Source: Linnemannia schmuckeri
Lineage: Eukaryota; Mortierellomycota; Mortierellomycetes; Mortierellales; Mortierellaceae
Assembly: GCA_029449235.1 (NCBI GenBank)
Contig: JANATG010000007.1
Coordinates: forward strand, 2,170,001 to 2,234,000
DNA: 64,000 nucleotides
Reading direction: 5' to 3'
Made by a program: the position numbers and the translations under genes. Shown one piece after another: positions 45,401 to 56,078 of the stretch. The notes under the pieces are model-generated. The model was not told the origin of the DNA. It saw only the letters and a program-made list of their open reading frames with translations, and searched no databases. How positions within the stretch are numbered: the first letter of the stretch is position 1; every line of letters starts with the position of its first letter.

Positions 45401-46776
45401 GTCCCTTTACAAATCCACTGTGCTTGTCCAAGGTGATGATACGATCTATATGATTGATCGGCCCACGGTACATAAACATAGTGTTAAATATCCGTGATAT
45501 TTCCTCTTGACAATTCAGTATAGCGTCATGCGCGTCCGCTGCTTATCGATCCTCGCATTACCGAACGACTTTCCGTCCCAGATAATAATCTTTGAGTCCA
45601 ATCCAGCCGAAGCCAAATATTTGTTGTCTGGTGACCATGAAACGTCTGTCACATCTATTGTTGTGAGAAAGGTAAAAGAGAGATCCTCGCGTTAGCTGTT
45701 GTTTGTGACAACTTGAAGTTCATGCTGTTTCCGTGACGCGACATAGCTTAGTGCCTGTACCAGATTCATGTCCTGAGAGACGCTTGTATCCACGCCAGGT
45801 TTCAACATTGGGTCCATCATTGCTGCCAAAGGTCGCCCCACCCCATGACTCTGATGACCTGTTTTGAAGTGCATAAAGTACACGTAAGCATTGATCATAA
45901 GTCCTGATTAGGAGAAATTGTGGCGTCGTCAAATCAGTCAACGATCAACTACAACGCGAGGTAAAAAAAGTCTGCAAGATCAACTTGCCTGTCCAGCTGC
46001 CAGATCATCACGATCATATCATCTGATCCCGTCGCCAAGTATTTCCCGTCTTCGCTCGACCATTTGACACACAGCACCGCTCCTATATGGATCCGTTTCA
46101 ACAAGAGCAACAAAAAGACAGCATTTGATTTAGCCACCAAAACACCTACATGCCAAATCTGCTCGTTCGCCCTGTTTCTTTTATTTTCCCCTGAATAAAT
46201 CTATGACGCTGCTTGCCGCGTTATCGTCTAATCCGAAACAAAAAACAACTTACCGTTGTGTACCGACATGGTGCAGAGGTGCTTGGACGGCTCTGTGGTG
46301 ACATCGATGTTTGGGTCAGCAAGCGTCTTCATGTTCCAGATCTTGACCTTGCCGTCTAGTGGTTGTTTAGACACGTCGTTGATACGAATAGCAAGCAGTA
46401 AGTTCGTATTCCTGTTCACTAACGCAGAGCTGAATAATGCCTTTTGTTTCCCGTCCTCCTGTGCAAGGCCTTTCAAACCATTTGTGCTGTGATTGTTGTT
46501 CCATACCTTGAGCACCAGTAGCAAGTCGCGTTCCGTCCGGGTGCACGTGGAGGGAGTATATTGGTACTCGCTTTCCCTTCTCATCTATTCCGTGATGCAA
46601 CGAAAAAATAAGCCAGAGGTTCGAGAGTTAATGACTTCGCTCTGATCTCCTCATATTATTGTTGCTGTTTCCTGTAGTAGCGTTGTACTTCATGGACTTG
46701 TGGTATGCGCCATTATTGTGTGTTATTTGTTGTTGTTACCAAGGTGGCAAACCCAGTCTGGCTTATAGATGTGCAT
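42483..46776 (-). CDS. HIRA: HIRA/Hir1 histone H3-H4 chaperone
   Basis: Thirteen exons splice without a frame conflict to 956 residues: 46776-46740, 46584-46507, 46355-46254, 46082-45989, 45858-45761, 45654-45562, 45445-45363, 45266-44313, 44213-43720, 43611-43513, 43411-42994, 42899-42754, 42657-42483. The start MHIYKPDWV and PIYSLHVHPDGTRLATG open a WD40 propeller; typical blades are AVLCVKWSSEDGKYLATG and VTDVSWSPDNKYLASAG. A linker carries TKDGKKRIKP (about residues 479-488), matching the Asf1-binding B domain. The C-terminal Hira domain includes LPVWVDYLPSPVLLMTGN and ELCKYLLGPV. The HIR/HIRA complex deposits H3-H4 independently of replication and silences histone genes. Most introns are phase 1. 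The intron after exon 4 uses a GC donor (GCAAGT). Confidence 0.95.
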
Positions 46777-47171
46777 TGCGGTTGGTGGCAAGTTTTCCCG
46801 ATCGAACTCGAGCATGGGCTCGCCTTCGTCGGAAGAGGAAGCCGAGTCCTGCGAGTTGATATTCTTTTCTGAATCCAGGTTGGCGTGAGTGTGCTCCCTT
46901 TTACTTGCTTTGTTGCTTGATGGTGGCGGCGATGGTGGTCGGTGTTGTTTGAATTGGTCGTTGTGGAGAAGGAAGGAAAAGAACAGAAAAGAAAGAACGT
47001 AAAAAGCGTTCTCCTCGTCCCACGCTTTATTAGCTCTTTTGTCCAATTGTTTGACAAGTCACGCGTCTGGCTGTGTGCCACCGTTCGTGCTTGCGGTTTG
47101 TACTTTTGTTTCTCGTTCCTGACTTTAGATTCTTTTGATCATCTCACACAAGAACAACCACCGACCCTGCC
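46777..47171. other. Spacer upstream of HIRA and relic copy E
   Basis: 395 bp between the HIRA ATG (minus) and the first residue of F-box-like relic E (+). It should contain the HIRA promoter and leader (C/T-rich in the minus sense around 46940-47000). No gene is supported. Confidence 0.5.
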
Positions 47172-48640
47172 ATGTCGACAAGCTTCCTTCTTCCAGCAGA
47201 AGGCTTTGGAATGATCCTCGACCGCTAAAAACTCGATCAGGACACAGCATTCTTGGCAACACTCCTGCGCGTCAACAAGCATCTCTTTCGCGCCACCTTC
47301 CCTGCCCTCTCACCATAAGAACTACAATACCTATTGATATAGCGCCAGCGCCGAGAAGGATTTCAAGGATCTCCTCACATTAACCCGACTACTCCTGCGT
47401 CAATAATCCCCGTACGGTCGATTAACGGGACTTATCAAGGTAGCCTTCTTTCCAGAATCAATTGAGGAGTAAACGCTGTCCGACCTGTCGTCAACAACAA
47501 TAAGGACCAATTGATCAGCTATCGATCCCACCTCCGCAAGCTGACCTTTGAGCTCAACTCCAGCCCTTTCACCGACATCTTCACGAAGGACCGCATCAAT
47601 GGAAACAACACCTTGAAGGAATTCTCGGAGTAGCCTACATACCAAAAGCCCAGGGACTTTCTGAAGAATCAGCTCTGGAATGAGCTTACTTAGGTGCTCT
47701 GCGACCTCGATAACCTACAGGAACTGTATCTCCCCATCACAGAGCTGGATCGGTAGCAGGACCTGGTTGACAAGTTTTCAAGTCTCTCTTCCGTGGCCGT
47801 TGTGAATAATCTCCAATCGGCATAGATGGGGCATCTGCGGATGACGTTAGGGAGGTCAAGGCTGTTTGAAGTGATGGTCAAGTTTGTGGAGAGGCATGTG
47901 ACACTTTTTTCCAAACAAGCTGCGACAAGCCCGATGCATCCAAGTCTGTGATGACACAACGATTGCCCCGAGGAAATTCACCTCAAACTGGCTACACTCC
48001 TTCCGACTCAACCAGCACCGGCGATTCTGGACTACACCAATTGGACCCAGTTTGTCATGCAGAGCCAGGAGGTCAATCTAGAGCATGTCAAGGATACCGA
48101 GCACATGGTTATCCAGCCTACAAACAAGCGCAGTTTGAGGATGGAATTTTCACCAAACGACGGCTTCTTCTTGCAACACTATTGGTCACTCGAGACTTTC
48201 GACCTTAACGTAGAGAAACTGGGGGCGTAGGACATGTTTCAATGGGTTGCCAGGGAACAGCAAGAATGCGGAATGGATATCCAAACCTCTTGTTGCCCTT
48301 TGAGAAGTCTCTTTTCGTATCAGGAGCCCAACCCAGTATCAAATTGTGAACGACATTGACTCCGTTTTTGAAGATACTTTTTCGTACCGCTACATCCGCG
48401 GAGAATGCTCCTCACATCATTCAGGTTCCCAGGCTCATGTTATCGATGCCTCAGGATGGCAGTTAGAGCGACTTGGACGTCTTGCCTTGTAGTTACCCAG
48501 TAGTCCCCTCTTTCATCCTGACCTGTTGTTAATTTATCCATCCGTGAAGGCACTATCGTTTGGCGATGATGACGCCAAACGATAGCTCTATGACCGACTC
48601 AATGAGATAAGCGCAGTTTTAACATTCCTAAGCAGTACTA
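47172..48640 (+). pseudogene. F-box-like/LRR family, copy E (old relic)
   Basis: The most decayed copy. It begins MSTSFLLPAEGF at 47172, then a stop, and LLRVNKHLFRATFPAL is still readable near 47260. Later islands in family order include LQELYLPITELDR (about 47715), LEHVKDTEHMVIQP (about 48078) and DMFQWVAREQQECGMDI (about 48232). Stops and indels are frequent in every frame. The end is uncertain. It has no long ORF, so it is visible only by comparison with copies B and G. Confidence 0.6.
48553..48585. repeat. Perfect 13-bp inverted repeat with 7-nt loop
   Basis: CTATCGTTTGGCG, a 7-nt spacer, then its exact reverse complement. It sits near the 3' end of F-box-like relic E and would form a stable hairpin in DNA or RNA. 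The relic has no comparable structure elsewhere. Confidence 0.85.
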
Positions 48641-49124
48641 TGATCAACGGCGTCAAGGGCTCAGGGCTGAGTCATAGGTTGCTTACCAGCCTGGTTCATT
48701 TGGTGCCAGTTGTCGTGTGTGGGGATCCAGGTGCTCATCCAGCTTAAATCGATTAGTTATCAAAGCATTATTCCTGTCTGTAGTGTCCCACTGCGATCTC
48801 ATTGATCCTCCTGTGATCAGATTGCTGTTGTTTTGTGTCCTTTTTTCAATCGCCATAACGCCAGTCAATCTATGATCGCTCGAACATAGCCATAGCTCCT
48901 AGATAGCGAATTGCACGAGGATGCAGTATTATTTACTTGAACAGCTTTTAAAAACAACAAGAAAGTACATCGATAGAGGTTAATCGCAGTAGCATACCAT
49001 TGAAGTTCAAAAGAACAACTCGAACCAAAACCTGTGCCTTTACTGCGACATCCGCTTTCGAGCCCAAAAGGGCAAGAACGGTCCACCCACCTTCGGAGAT
49101 TTTTCAATCGACCCGGCCATGATA
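48641..49124. other. Intergenic region, nothing recognised
   Basis: About 480 bp between relic E and the small hypothetical gene. ORFs on the minus strand (48683-49146) lack domain character. Nothing is supported. Confidence 0.45.
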
Positions 49125-49444
49125 TCATCGCAATATCGTATTCCAATGGGGCTGGTGCACGTTTTTAGTGTTCCTCCCTTCTTGGTGGACGAATGATGTG
49201 TCCGAAGCTTTGATCGAGACACAAGAAGACTGCTGGAGGTTGTAGCAATGGTGAGAGCGGTGTCGGCGGTGCGTAAAGGAAACGAAGGTGTATTGCTTAC
49301 GAATGAACCAAACAGTGCGTGAGGTTGCGGGTCAGACAAAGTCAGGATAGCAAGAACAAGAAAAGGAGTTATGTTTATTGTTATGTGGAAGAGCGCGTAG
49401 TAGTACAAAAGAACAAAGAAGGGTATGCGAACAGCGCGTGGCAT
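49125..49444 (-). CDS. Small hypothetical membrane protein (2 exons, tentative)
   Basis: ATG at 49444. Exon 1, 49444-49301, has 48 codons; the donor is GTAAGC and the acceptor about 71 nt later is CAACCTCCAGCAG. Exon 2, 49229-49125, joins in phase 0 and ends in TGA, giving about 82 residues. The N-terminal half is a strong hydrophobic segment (FVLLYYYALFHITINITPFL), and the tail is polar, ending QPHWNTILR. It starts only 70 nt after the stop of the next gene on the same strand, leaving little room for its own promoter, so it may instead be 3' UTR. No family is recognised. Confidence 0.3.
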
Positions 49445-49514
49445 TAATTGGAGTAGGAAGCAATATAAAAAGAGTGAGGGAAAAAGGTTGAAAGGAAAAG
49501 AACGATACCGTTAT

Positions 49515-50021
49515 TTACAACTCGTCCTTCTTGGTCCGCTGACGAGGGATCTGAATATCGACGTGAACAACTCCTTGAACAGCTGAAATTGCATCTACAA
49601 TTTGTTGGTTCCGTTGTTCTTCCCACTCGGATCCTTGTAGACTCGAGGACGGGGTCGGTGTCGACTGAGTATTGGTGGTCGTGTGCGATGATGATTGTTG
49701 TTGCTGCTGTTGTAGTTGTTTGGATACACGGTAGAGGAGATGGTTTTTTAGTTCGCCTACGTGGCCGATATATTCGACCCCGGAGAGAGATCCGTTTTCA
49801 GAGGCGGCGGCTGTGCGGGTGGATGCCAAGACCTGGTCGACTGCCTCTGGCTGGACCTTGACGTCAAAGTAGGTGTGGGTGGAGAGGTCAAAGGAGTGGT
49901 GGGCCATGTTGGGAGATATGGCGGTGTGGAAGAGGAGGAGGATGAAGAGGAGAAGGAGGGGCACGACGGCGACAACGGCAGCTGCGATACGGAAGGTATG
50001 CTGAGAGAGAATGATGGGCAA
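49515..50021 (-). CDS. Small protein ending in KDEL (inhibitor I9-like, start uncertain)
   Basis: The frame ends QRTKKDEL-stop at 49515. From the only clear ATG (49907, MAHHSFDLSTHTYF) it encodes 130 residues. The order is a beta strand (YFDVKV), helix (AVDQVLAST), strand (GVEYIGHVG), a Gln/Ser/Thr-rich loop, helix (QQIVDAISAV) and strand (GVVHVDIQIP). This order resembles the peptidase inhibitor I9/subtilisin prodomain fold (inference). The frame stays open upstream to about 50108 and encodes a strongly hydrophobic stretch (VPLLLLFILLLF) but no ATG. A CTCTCTCAG acceptor at about 50001 would allow an upstream exon supplying the start. A C-terminal KDEL normally retrieves soluble or type II ER proteins, which would need that hydrophobic segment. 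If 49907 is the start, the KDEL would be in a cytosolic protein and meaningless. Confidence 0.55.
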   Translation of the reverse strand: MPIILSQHTFRIAAAVVAVVPLLLLFILLLFHTAISPNMAHHSFDLSTHTYFDVKVQPEAVDQVLASTRTAAASENGSLSGVEYIGHVGELKNHLLYRVSKQLQQQQQQSSSHTTTNTQSTPTPSSSLQGSEWEEQRNQQIVDAISAVQGVVHVDIQIPRQRTKKDEL

Positions 50022-50352
50022 TATGTGTATGGATCCGTGTAAAAAGTGTTGAGAAAAGCGAAGGCAAGGTGTGATAAAAATAAGGGAGAGGAAGAGAGAT
50101 AGTGAAAATCATATTTCTGGGCGAAATTTGATTTTCACATCATTCTTCCTCCCCTTTTCAAAGCTGACGAAAGAGAAAATTAAATGGTCGCATGTGCTAT
50201 GCACTCAGGCAGCATCCCCTTTCTAGTCCCCTCTCCTTCGGAAAAAGACGACTTCGGGGCTTTTTTCTCCTTTTGGTCCTCTTCCTTTCACACTCACTTC
50301 TCTCCCCACTCTCTCTCTCCTCATACCCCCTTCTCTCCTTCAGCTAACAACC
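50022..50352. promoter_or_regulatory. Divergent promoter region of the KDEL gene and SDH4
   Basis: 331 bp between oppositely oriented genes. C/T-rich stretches on the + strand (50240-50345) lead into the SDH4 ATG, and C/T-rich stretches on the minus strand (50060-50100) lead the other way. No clear TATA box is seen. A shared bidirectional promoter is an inference. Confidence 0.4.
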
Positions 50353-51461
50353 ATGGCCCTCCGTCTCGCCGCCTCTCCCTTGGCCATCAGCCGCTCTTCC
50401 CCCCGCATCATCGCTGCTCTCCGCGCCTCTTCATCCACCCACTCCCGTGTCTACTTCCACGCTTGTACGTACAAAAACACACGCATCCTTCCCTTCCAGC
50501 ATCTACTCTTCTTTTTTTACACTTCCGAAAGACACAGGGGCACACACGCACGCATGCAAATACAACAATTCGGCTATCAATCAATTCAACAATCCAGAGC
50601 CAATCTAACACAATCCATAGTGACTACTACGAGCCAGGAAGCAACTAATACTAGCAGAGAGGAGGCATATCCTTACAGGTGACAATCAGTAGCGCGACAC
50701 TGAACAGACTGAAATGGGAAATTCCGGGGATGGCTCATCATTCCGTCTCGACACACGCCTCCTTCATATGTCAACAACATATAGGGTCACAGCAGCCCAC
50801 CCAACCAGTAGCAAAAACAACAAACAGGATACATACTACTCCACATCACTGCGTTAGTGTCGTGTGTGTGTGCTTGTGTGCTGCTTGTCGCGTGTCTATT
50901 CAACTACTATCCTGTTGTAGTGTCTGAGCAACAGGACCCTTCCAACAAGTGCGCACTACTATTCTACACAACATCAACGCTGGAGCCAAACGACTAACCC
51001 CGTCTGGTTCCGCTCTTATGTCTTCTTACGCGACCCTCTTTTTTTTTTTAGCACGCAATGCTGCTGCAGCCACTGGCAAGACCGCTGCCGATGTGACTGA
51101 GGTCTACAAGGCTGTTGCCTACAAAAAGCCCGCTCCCAACCAGCTTCACGGATCGTACCACTGGGACTTTGAGCGTCTCTTGTCGGTCTCGATGATCCCT
51201 CTGTTTGCCGCCTCGGCCATGCAGGGCGCCCACCCCATCACAGACAGTCTCTTGGGTGTTGTTGTCCCAATCCACTGCCACGTTGGATTCGATGCCATGA
51301 TCACCGATTACTTGCACCCCGGCAAGGTCGGTGACTTTGGAAACAAGGCCTTCACCTGGACCCTCCGCGGTGCCACTGTTCTTGCTTTGTACGGCTGCTA
51401 CCAGTTCAACGCCACCGATATTGGATTGACCGAGTTGGTCAAGAAGGCCTGGACGGCATAA
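50353..51461 (+). CDS. SDH4: Succinate dehydrogenase membrane anchor subunit CybS
   Basis: Exons 50353-50464 and 51052-51461 join in phase 1 (T/CA, Ser), giving 173 residues. Exon 1 is an Ala/Arg/Ser-rich mitochondrial presequence (MALRLAASPLAISRSS). The mature part has HGSYHWDFERLLSVSMIPL, the quinone-site/first-helix motif of CybS. It is followed by IHCHVGFDAMITDYLH, which carries the conserved heme-side His and the DY of the ubiquinone pocket, and then a third helix. CybS with CybL anchors SDH1/SDH2 in the inner mitochondrial membrane and completes electron transfer from succinate to ubiquinone. The 587-nt intron between presequence and mature protein is long for this window. Confidence 0.93.
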
Positions 51462-52147
51462 GAGAGTTTGCGGTCGAGAATAAAGAGAACCTATTTGCAT
51501 GATAGCGAGTATTTTGCAGATGACGTTGAATGTCTAAAATGAAACCGCGAACGAACGAACGAACGAACGAACGAACGAACCGTGGCCGGTGGCCCAGACC
51601 AGACTTGTGAGAGGAAAAAGGAAAGGGAAAGCGAGGGATTATCGATGTTGAAGAAGGGAGGAGAGAAGTTTTTCTTTGTTTGTTTTATTATTCATCCGGT
51701 TGCGCAATGAGGAAGACGGGCTAGGGGGACAACATTGCTAGCTTGAATAGTACAGGAGGATAAACTCCTCTCCCAGTCCTCCCGTGATTGTGTTCGCACA
51801 TTCTTTTTCTTTATTGTGACACCCCTGTCCGTGTCCTGTCTTTCTTTTCTCTTTTCTTGTCTTGACTTGCTGACTGACCCACTCCACCCACTCTAGTCTT
51901 CACCCTCAGTCTTTACCCCCAGTTCTTATTTCTTTCATTTCTTTTCTTTTCTTCTCTTCTTGCCCTTGTTTCTTTTCTCTCTTTCATTTCTCCCTTTCTT
52001 TCGTTCACCTTCATCGTCTTTGAATTCAACCCTATCTCACTCACACACGACCTTCGGCAATAACACTCACACACACTCTCTCCATACTCTGTACCTGAAT
52101 ATCACCCTTGTCGCCCTGCATTTACACACATACTCTCACATACAAAC
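51462..52147. other. SDH4 3' flank and leader of the PPxY membrane protein gene
   Basis: About 690 bp. It contains the (CGAA)n repeat near its start and, from about 51800, strongly C/T-rich sequence (CTTTTCTTTTC, CACACTCTC) leading to the ATG at 52148. No additional gene is supported. Confidence 0.5.
51548..51580. repeat. (CGAA)8 tetranucleotide repeat
   Basis: Eight uninterrupted CGAA units, about 85 nt downstream of the SDH4 stop and probably in its 3' UTR. Confidence 0.9.
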
Positions 52148-54005
52148 ATGCCACCTACAACCACCTCCGGCATGTCAGTGTCCCCTCCCCCCTCTCCTTC
52201 ACCTTCTCCTTCTTCATCAACAAGGCCATCTTCAAGTCCTCACACAACTCTCCCTGTTTCGACAACAACCTTTGACGCAGGGTACCCTACCTCTCGCACA
52301 CAAACCGCAAGACCAGCACCCACAGCAACAGACTCTTCCCCTTCCGTAGGCGGCGCCTTTGGTCCCGGGGGTGTACCAGTGGCGACCATCTTTTACTTTG
52401 TCGCGTTCGTCGTTGCACTTATTGCCATTATCTACACCATTCACCGAGTCCGTCGCAACCGTCGTCGGCGTCTGCAGGAACAGAACGGCGACAGTGAATC
52501 TGGTGGACGCACCCGGCATACCTCAACTTATCGTCCTGAAGATGATGAAGGTAAACATCTTCCCTTTCCCTTTTCTTTTTCTGTCATTGATAAGCAACCA
52601 CACCCATACCTCTCCTTCATCTCTCTTTTTTTTTTTTTTTGTTGTTTCTCTCGTTTGCGCTATGGTCATGTCCAAGTGATTGACATGCTACAGACAGGAT
52701 GAATGAGAAACAGGGCAACAGGGCTCCCCGATACACTTTAGGTTGACATCATTGTGATCGCATGCTCTTTTTGTTTTTTCTATCAAGTTCCTTATTTGTG
52801 CGACAAATAACAATCGGCGGCAGAATCCGTTTTACCCCCATCTCAAAAGCACCATTGGGAAAAATAATAAGTGAGCGGGGAACTGGACTGGGGAGGCTAG
52901 GACAAACATTAATGAAAAAGAAAGACGATGACGACGGTGATTGACAAACTCTTATTAAGATTGCTCTTTCGCCCTGGAATTGAAGAGGAACGGGAACCCT
53001 CTCTTATCAAAAGACCCTTGTATGAAGGTTATTAACACAATCGCCTATTCCCTTGATTGTTTCTTATCTTTAGGATGCCCGCCTCCACAATACCGCGCTT
53101 ATGCCGCAGACGAACCTTCGTTGGACCCAGAGATGACTATTATCTACCCTGAGCAGGCCCACTATGCATCCTCCCACCTCGGCCTGCTTTCCTTCACTCC
53201 CGCTCTCTCCTCGCCCACCGCCGATAATGATGACTCCGTCAATCCGTACTTGGCCTCGTCTCGTCCTCCCCTCCATACCAACTCGACTGGCACAACAACT
53301 ACGACGACCACAACTACAATCACTACCACAACAACCACTACTAGCGCCGCATCAGGAAGTTCACTTGCATCACCCTCGGCTTCTCCTACGATCACCCAAC
53401 GGTCAATCATGGCCCCCAATGCCAACATTCTCACCACAACGCCTCTCAACTCAGCCGATCGACTGGACCAGTACCAGCACCAGTACCAGCATCAGGAGCA
53501 ACAACACGGTAGTCATATGTCATCTGTTCCCGTGATCAGTGCCCCGTCCCCTGCCTTCACCTTCACGGTTTCACGGCATTTGCCTATTCTCCGAAACGGT
53601 CTTGCAGGAAGCAACAATATCCACCAGTCAGGATTGGGTCGTCGTTCCACCACTCCTCCTGTCTCGAACAGCACGGGCACAGGCGGCATCGAAACTACCA
53701 ACAACCAACTGTCAACCCCAGATATGCAATCGGTTTCACAGATCCATTCACCTAATCGTAATAGTTTCGCCGGATCCATTTCAAGCACCGGCAGTGGCAG
53801 TGGCAGTCAGTCAGGACTTGTCGTCGTCGCCCCCCAGCAACAACATCCTGTATTGAACCGCCTCCGCAGTCAAGGACCACCGCCCTATATCCCTGTGCCA
53901 CCTGAAGCTGCCCTTCCTCGCCTTCCACCAGAGTATGATACAGCCATTGCTCCTACCTTTACTACTACTACTACTACCACTGCTATTACCCCTGGATCAT
54001 CTTAA
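52148..54005 (+). CDS. Single-pass membrane protein with cytoplasmic PY motifs
   Basis: Exons 52148-52550 and 53074-54005 join in phase 1, giving 444 residues. The N-terminal 75 residues are Ser/Pro/Thr-rich without a cleavable signal. One transmembrane helix spans about residues 77-97 (VATIFYFVAFVVALIAIIYTI), followed at once by a basic stop-transfer run (HRVRRNRRRR), so the long C-terminal part should be cytoplasmic (type III orientation). The tail contains PPPQY just after the splice site, a Thr-rich run, Gln/His repeats, and near the end PPPY and PPEY. PPxY-type motifs bind WW domains of NEDD4/Rsp5 ubiquitin ligases, so this could be an adaptor for membrane-protein ubiquitination (inference). 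The family is not recognised. Confidence 0.8.
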
Positions 54006-54784
54006 TTTCAGCATCTCATTCATACCATTCAGAACAACAAAAGTTTTCTGTTTCATCCTTGCATTCCCCCTTTTTTCATTGTACTGTACTTTACCTAATA
54101 AAAAGCGTCGCACTCTTTGCTCGTCAACAAACAAAGAGTATCCTGTTCCGTCTTACACAAACACATGAGAAGCTCCTTTGCTTCGCCCACGACTGATTAT
54201 GATAATATCTTTTCCTGTTCTCAACAAAGAGGAAGATTTAACAAACTGAACGTTTAAAGTGGGAGGTAGGCAAACACTTATAGGAGGCGCGCCTCTGTTA
54301 TGTTCGTAATATGAGGATAAAATGAAGCCAAAACGAAAACAAAGGCGATAAAAACTAGGAAATAGCAACGGTCATATAAGAGCTTCGGTATGTGTATAGA
54401 AGAAAGAAAACTGCTAGGTACAGTCGTACCCCCCGTATAGTACACTCTTTAGCTGCAGAGCGCAATATTGTTGCAAAAGGTGGTGGCTGTGGCGACGCCT
54501 TAGATTAGCAGTCATATTCTTTAGTAGACATGGTATTAGTAGTGCGGCAAGCCCTCTTGTCTGCTCTTCGTCCTTTTATACATCACTTCTTGGACGAGAG
54601 CAGTACTGACAAGAGTTTCGCTGGCGAGCTGCAGTGTATTGTTTCGTGTGGTTCTTTAGGACACTATTATCACTACTCCCTACTATCAATCCTCCGTCGA
54701 TCTACAACCCCTTTTCCCCCGTACCAATTGAGAGCTTACAGCGTTCCTACAACTCTGGCCTTCGACCCTCTCCCTGAGTAACAA
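54006..54784. other. Intergenic region before F-box-like fragment F
   Basis: About 780 bp. The 3' UTR of the PPxY gene (AATAAAAAG near 54098) is at the left. A + strand ORF at 54530-54781 has no family similarity that I can see. Nothing else is supported. Confidence 0.45.
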
Positions 54785-55660
54785 CAACTAGCGACTGCGA
54801 CGAGGGTGGCGACGACAATGACAGTAGCGGCAACGTGGATTTTGGCGATAGTCTGGAAGGTGGGTCTCATGAGGGAGGAGAAGAGACTTTTACCTCGATA
54901 CAACCACCAACATTGCTCTCACCCAAACGACAACGACCTACCTGGACATGGGACTGGGATCTCCTCAAACTGGCGACATTATCCTTAAACGGCGAATTTG
55001 CGTACAGGTTTCAGTTCAGGGTGCTGGCAGGGATACCTAACCTTGTTTATTTCTCGGTCGACACCAATTCTTGGTCGGGCCAACATACCAGGGCCGTCTG
55101 TCTTGCCGATCTTTTCTTTCTTACGCCAAAGCCTGGGATATCTTGGGACGATATCAACGGCGAAGGCGGGGGAAATGAAGGAGAACATGGAGAAGTAGAT
55201 CCAGAGGAATTGGTTCCAGGAAAAGAGGCCATTATCCAGGAGATGAATGATCTTGACCAGCAGGAATACATTCACCTTTCGCACATCAAAGATTTTTCCC
55301 TTTCCGGTCCATGGACCTTCCTTGGCAACGGCAACGGCGATGGTGACAGTGAGGAGGCTTGTCAGTCACCTCTGCGGTTACTCTCGACACTTTTCCAAAA
55401 GATGATACCCAACGTCGTGGACCTGAATATGGTGGGCAGCCAGGGTTCAGTCTCAAGGGCTGGACAGCGTCGACAAGGAATCTAGTGCGACTCAGGAGGA
55501 CATATACGTCTTCTCTCGCTATTATCGTCTCTTTCAGTGTTGACAGTAGTAGCGAGATTGATGGGACGGAAATTGATGGGTTGATTGGCGAGGCTGGACT
55601 GGAGATGGTCCCAGAATCCCTAGAGCACAGCCGACTGGTATGTACTGGTGTCAGATAACA
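54785..55660 (+). pseudogene. F-box-like/LRR family, fragment F (5'-truncated)
   Basis: Only the C-terminal third of the family is present. It has an acidic loop, TWTWDWDLLKLATLSLNGEFAYRF (54941-55012), VYFSVDTNSWSGQHTRAVCLADLFF, and IHLSHIKDFSLSGPWTF. A frameshift near 55440 then follows, after which GFSLKGW and NLVRLRRTYTS continue in another frame to about 55660. There is no F-box-like start. It is in the same orientation as copies G and H downstream. Confidence 0.7.
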
Positions 55661-56078
55661 GATGAGGGATAATGGAGAAGAAACCGTGGTATGCTATTGC
55701 CACTGAATTGTAAGTGAAAAATAAAATAGTAAAACGCATGATTCGATACCGTATAGAAGTGGGCATCGATTTGTAATTGTTGGGGTGTTGAGGCCACAAA
55801 GGTATTTGGTCGATGGCCACCAGGTGCTCTCAATCACATTTTCGCCAACCACATCGGTGCAACAGCCCAATTAAAAACGACAGTGGTAAACTCTATCTCA
55901 TGCAATTTCTTTTTTTTTTTTTTTTTTTGCACCCTTTCCTTCCTTATTCCCCTCCTCCGCCCTCACTTTTTCGTTACTTCTCCCATATTTTCTTTTTTTT
56001 TTAAGCCTTGGTTCCATCATCCTTCAGATTTCCTTTTCTACTCTTCCTTTCCCCCCCTTGCATTCGACCCATATCCGA
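55661..56078. other. Spacer and leader upstream of F-box-like copy G
   Basis: About 420 bp. The right-hand half is C/T-rich with two T runs (about 55910-55928 and 55992-56003), the usual leader composition here, ending at the ATG of copy G (56079). No gene is supported. Confidence 0.5.
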
